A stretch of DNA of 64,000 bases from Bacteroidota bacterium. GTDB taxonomy: Bacteria; Bacteroidota; Bacteroidia; Chitinophagales; Chitinophagaceae. The notes beneath the pieces were generated by a model that was given only the letters and a program-made list of their open reading frames with translations, did no database searches and was not told where the DNA came from. The position numbers and the translations under genes were made by a program. The stretch lies in contig JADJSG010000003.1 in assembly GCA_016711825.1 (NCBI GenBank), forward strand, positions 248,001 through 312,000. The letters run 5' to 3'. The number at the start of each line of letters is the position of its first letter. Within the stretch, counting starts at the first letter, position 1. Shown piece by piece: positions 63,201 through 64,000 of this stretch.

Positions 63201-64000
63201 ATGAATATTAGAAACATTGCAATTATTGCACACGTCGATCATGGTAAAACAACATTGGTAGACAAAATTTTACATCAAACGAATGTTTTTCGTGAGAATC
63301 AAGAAACAGGCGACTTAATCATGGACAACAATGATTTAGAGCGAGAAAGAGGGATTACAATTCTTTCGAAAAATGTTTCTGTTATTTACAAGGATACAAA
63401 AATTAATGTGATAGATACACCTGGTCACGCTGACTTTGGAGGAGAAGTAGAACGTGTATTAAAAATGGCTGATGGGGTTATTTTATTGGTTGATGCCTTT
63501 GAAGGACCTATGCCTCAAACTCGTTTTGTATTGCAAAAAGCATTACAACTCAATTTGAAACCTATTGTTGTGATCAACAAAGTAGACAAACCCAATTGTC
63601 GTCCTGATGAAGTGCATGATGCAGTATTTGAATTATTTTTCAATCTGGATGCAACGGAAGAGCAATTAAATTTCACTACGTATTATGGTTCAGGCAAAAA
63701 TGGTTGGTTCAACTCCGAAAATTCACAATGTGATGATATCACACCTTTATTAGATGGTATCCTTGAACATGTGCCAGCACCAAAAGTATCAGAAGGTCCT
63801 TTACAATTGCAAATCACTTCATTAGATTATTCTTCATTTTTAGGTCGTATTGCAGTAGGAAGAGTTGCCCGAGGAAAAATTGTTGAAGGCGAAAACATCA
63901 TGCTTATGCAGGCAGATGGAACCAATAAAAGAAACAAAGTAAAAGAATTATATGTTTTTGAATCATTAGGTAAAAAACGTGTATCAGAAGTTATTGCAGG
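63201..64000 (+). CDS. typA: Translational GTPase TypA/BipA, 5' part
   Basis: The first 266 residues of a ribosome-binding GTPase, cut by the right edge. G1 is AHVDHGKTT (residues 10-18), switch I ERERGITI, G3 DTPGHADFGGEVERVL and G4 NKVDKPN, and domain 2 begins at LQLQITSLDYSSFLGRIAVGR. The LDYSSFLGRIAVGRVARG stretch and ILEHVPAPK distinguish TypA from EF-G and LepA. The start ATG follows an A/T-rich leader and a TACCTTTG promoter. Confidence 0.96.
   Translation, partial: MNIRNIAIIAHVDHGKTTLVDKILHQTNVFRENQETGDLIMDNNDLERERGITILSKNVSVIYKDTKINVIDTPGHADFGGEVERVLKMADGVILLVDAFEGPMPQTRFVLQKALQLNLKPIVVINKVDKPNCRPDEVHDAVFELFFNLDATEEQLNFTTYYGSGKNGWFNSENSQCDDITPLLDGILEHVPAPKVSEGPLQLQITSLDYSSFLGRIAVGRVARGKIVEGENIMLMQADGTNKRNKVKELYVFESLGKKRVSEVIA

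Overview
The window is a 64 kb chromosomal segment of a Bacteroidota bacterium, most likely from the Chitinophagaceae or a close relative. This rests on low GC (40% in a counted 240-nt stretch of pheT), promoters with the TAnnTTTG -7 box typical of the phylum, weak Shine-Dalgarno signals, bacillithiol synthesis (bshC), and two giant SprB-repeat surface proteins ending in the gliding-motility type C-terminal domain used by the type IX secretion system (T9SS). No rRNA, tRNA, CRISPR array, insertion sequence or prophage was found. Both ends cut genes: guaA on the left, typA on the right.

Layout. 1-8.0 kb: guaA 3' end, a periplasmic binding-type protein, a DUF2795-like small protein, lolD overlapping bshC, a secreted nuclease-family protein, an isoaspartyl peptidase/asparaginase and a GreA-like protein. 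8.1-32.9 kb: the dominant feature, two SprB-repeat adhesins on the + strand flanking a TPR lipoprotein-rpe-methyltransferase operon. The first adhesin (about 2,026 residues once its frame is restored) has 21 divergent SprB repeats. The second (about 5,271 residues once restored) has about 59 repeats, including three copies of a 1,206-nt superunit and an array of 28 units of 240 nt. Each adhesin carries one single-base frameshift in a short homopolymer, which in both cases cuts off the sorting domain. 33.5-40.3 kb: an M42 aminopeptidase, a TolB-propeller/amidohydrolase fusion, two small unknown proteins and a patatin. 40.5-50.8 kb: pheT, then truA-mutS2-like, tatA-transglycosylase, rplS, ubiX, a thioredoxin-like protein, clpX and a small HNH protein. 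51-55.9 kb: an nrnA-like gene overlapping three tandem FKBP isomerases, then a cysteine synthase/CBS-family enzyme. 56.1-58.1 kb: an ECF sigma factor operon with its anti-sigma and sensor-like partners. 58.2-64 kb: an L,D-transpeptidase, a GH3-family protein, cysS and typA.

How the parts relate. Most genes are housekeeping functions in short operons. Envelope functions recur: lipoprotein export (lolD), Tat export, a lytic transglycosylase, an L,D-transpeptidase, periplasmic FKBPs and the ECF module. The adhesins would be exported by Sec and T9SS machinery encoded elsewhere. The most informative signals are inside the second adhesin: adjacent repeats that encode identical protein but differ at many silent sites, a four-cysteine pattern in which two cysteines are gained or lost together, and nested repeat orders. 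A second pattern is that several genes (lolD, patatin, clpX, the sigma factor, cysS) have the -7 box only 3-5 nt before the start codon, suggesting leaderless or nearly leaderless mRNAs.
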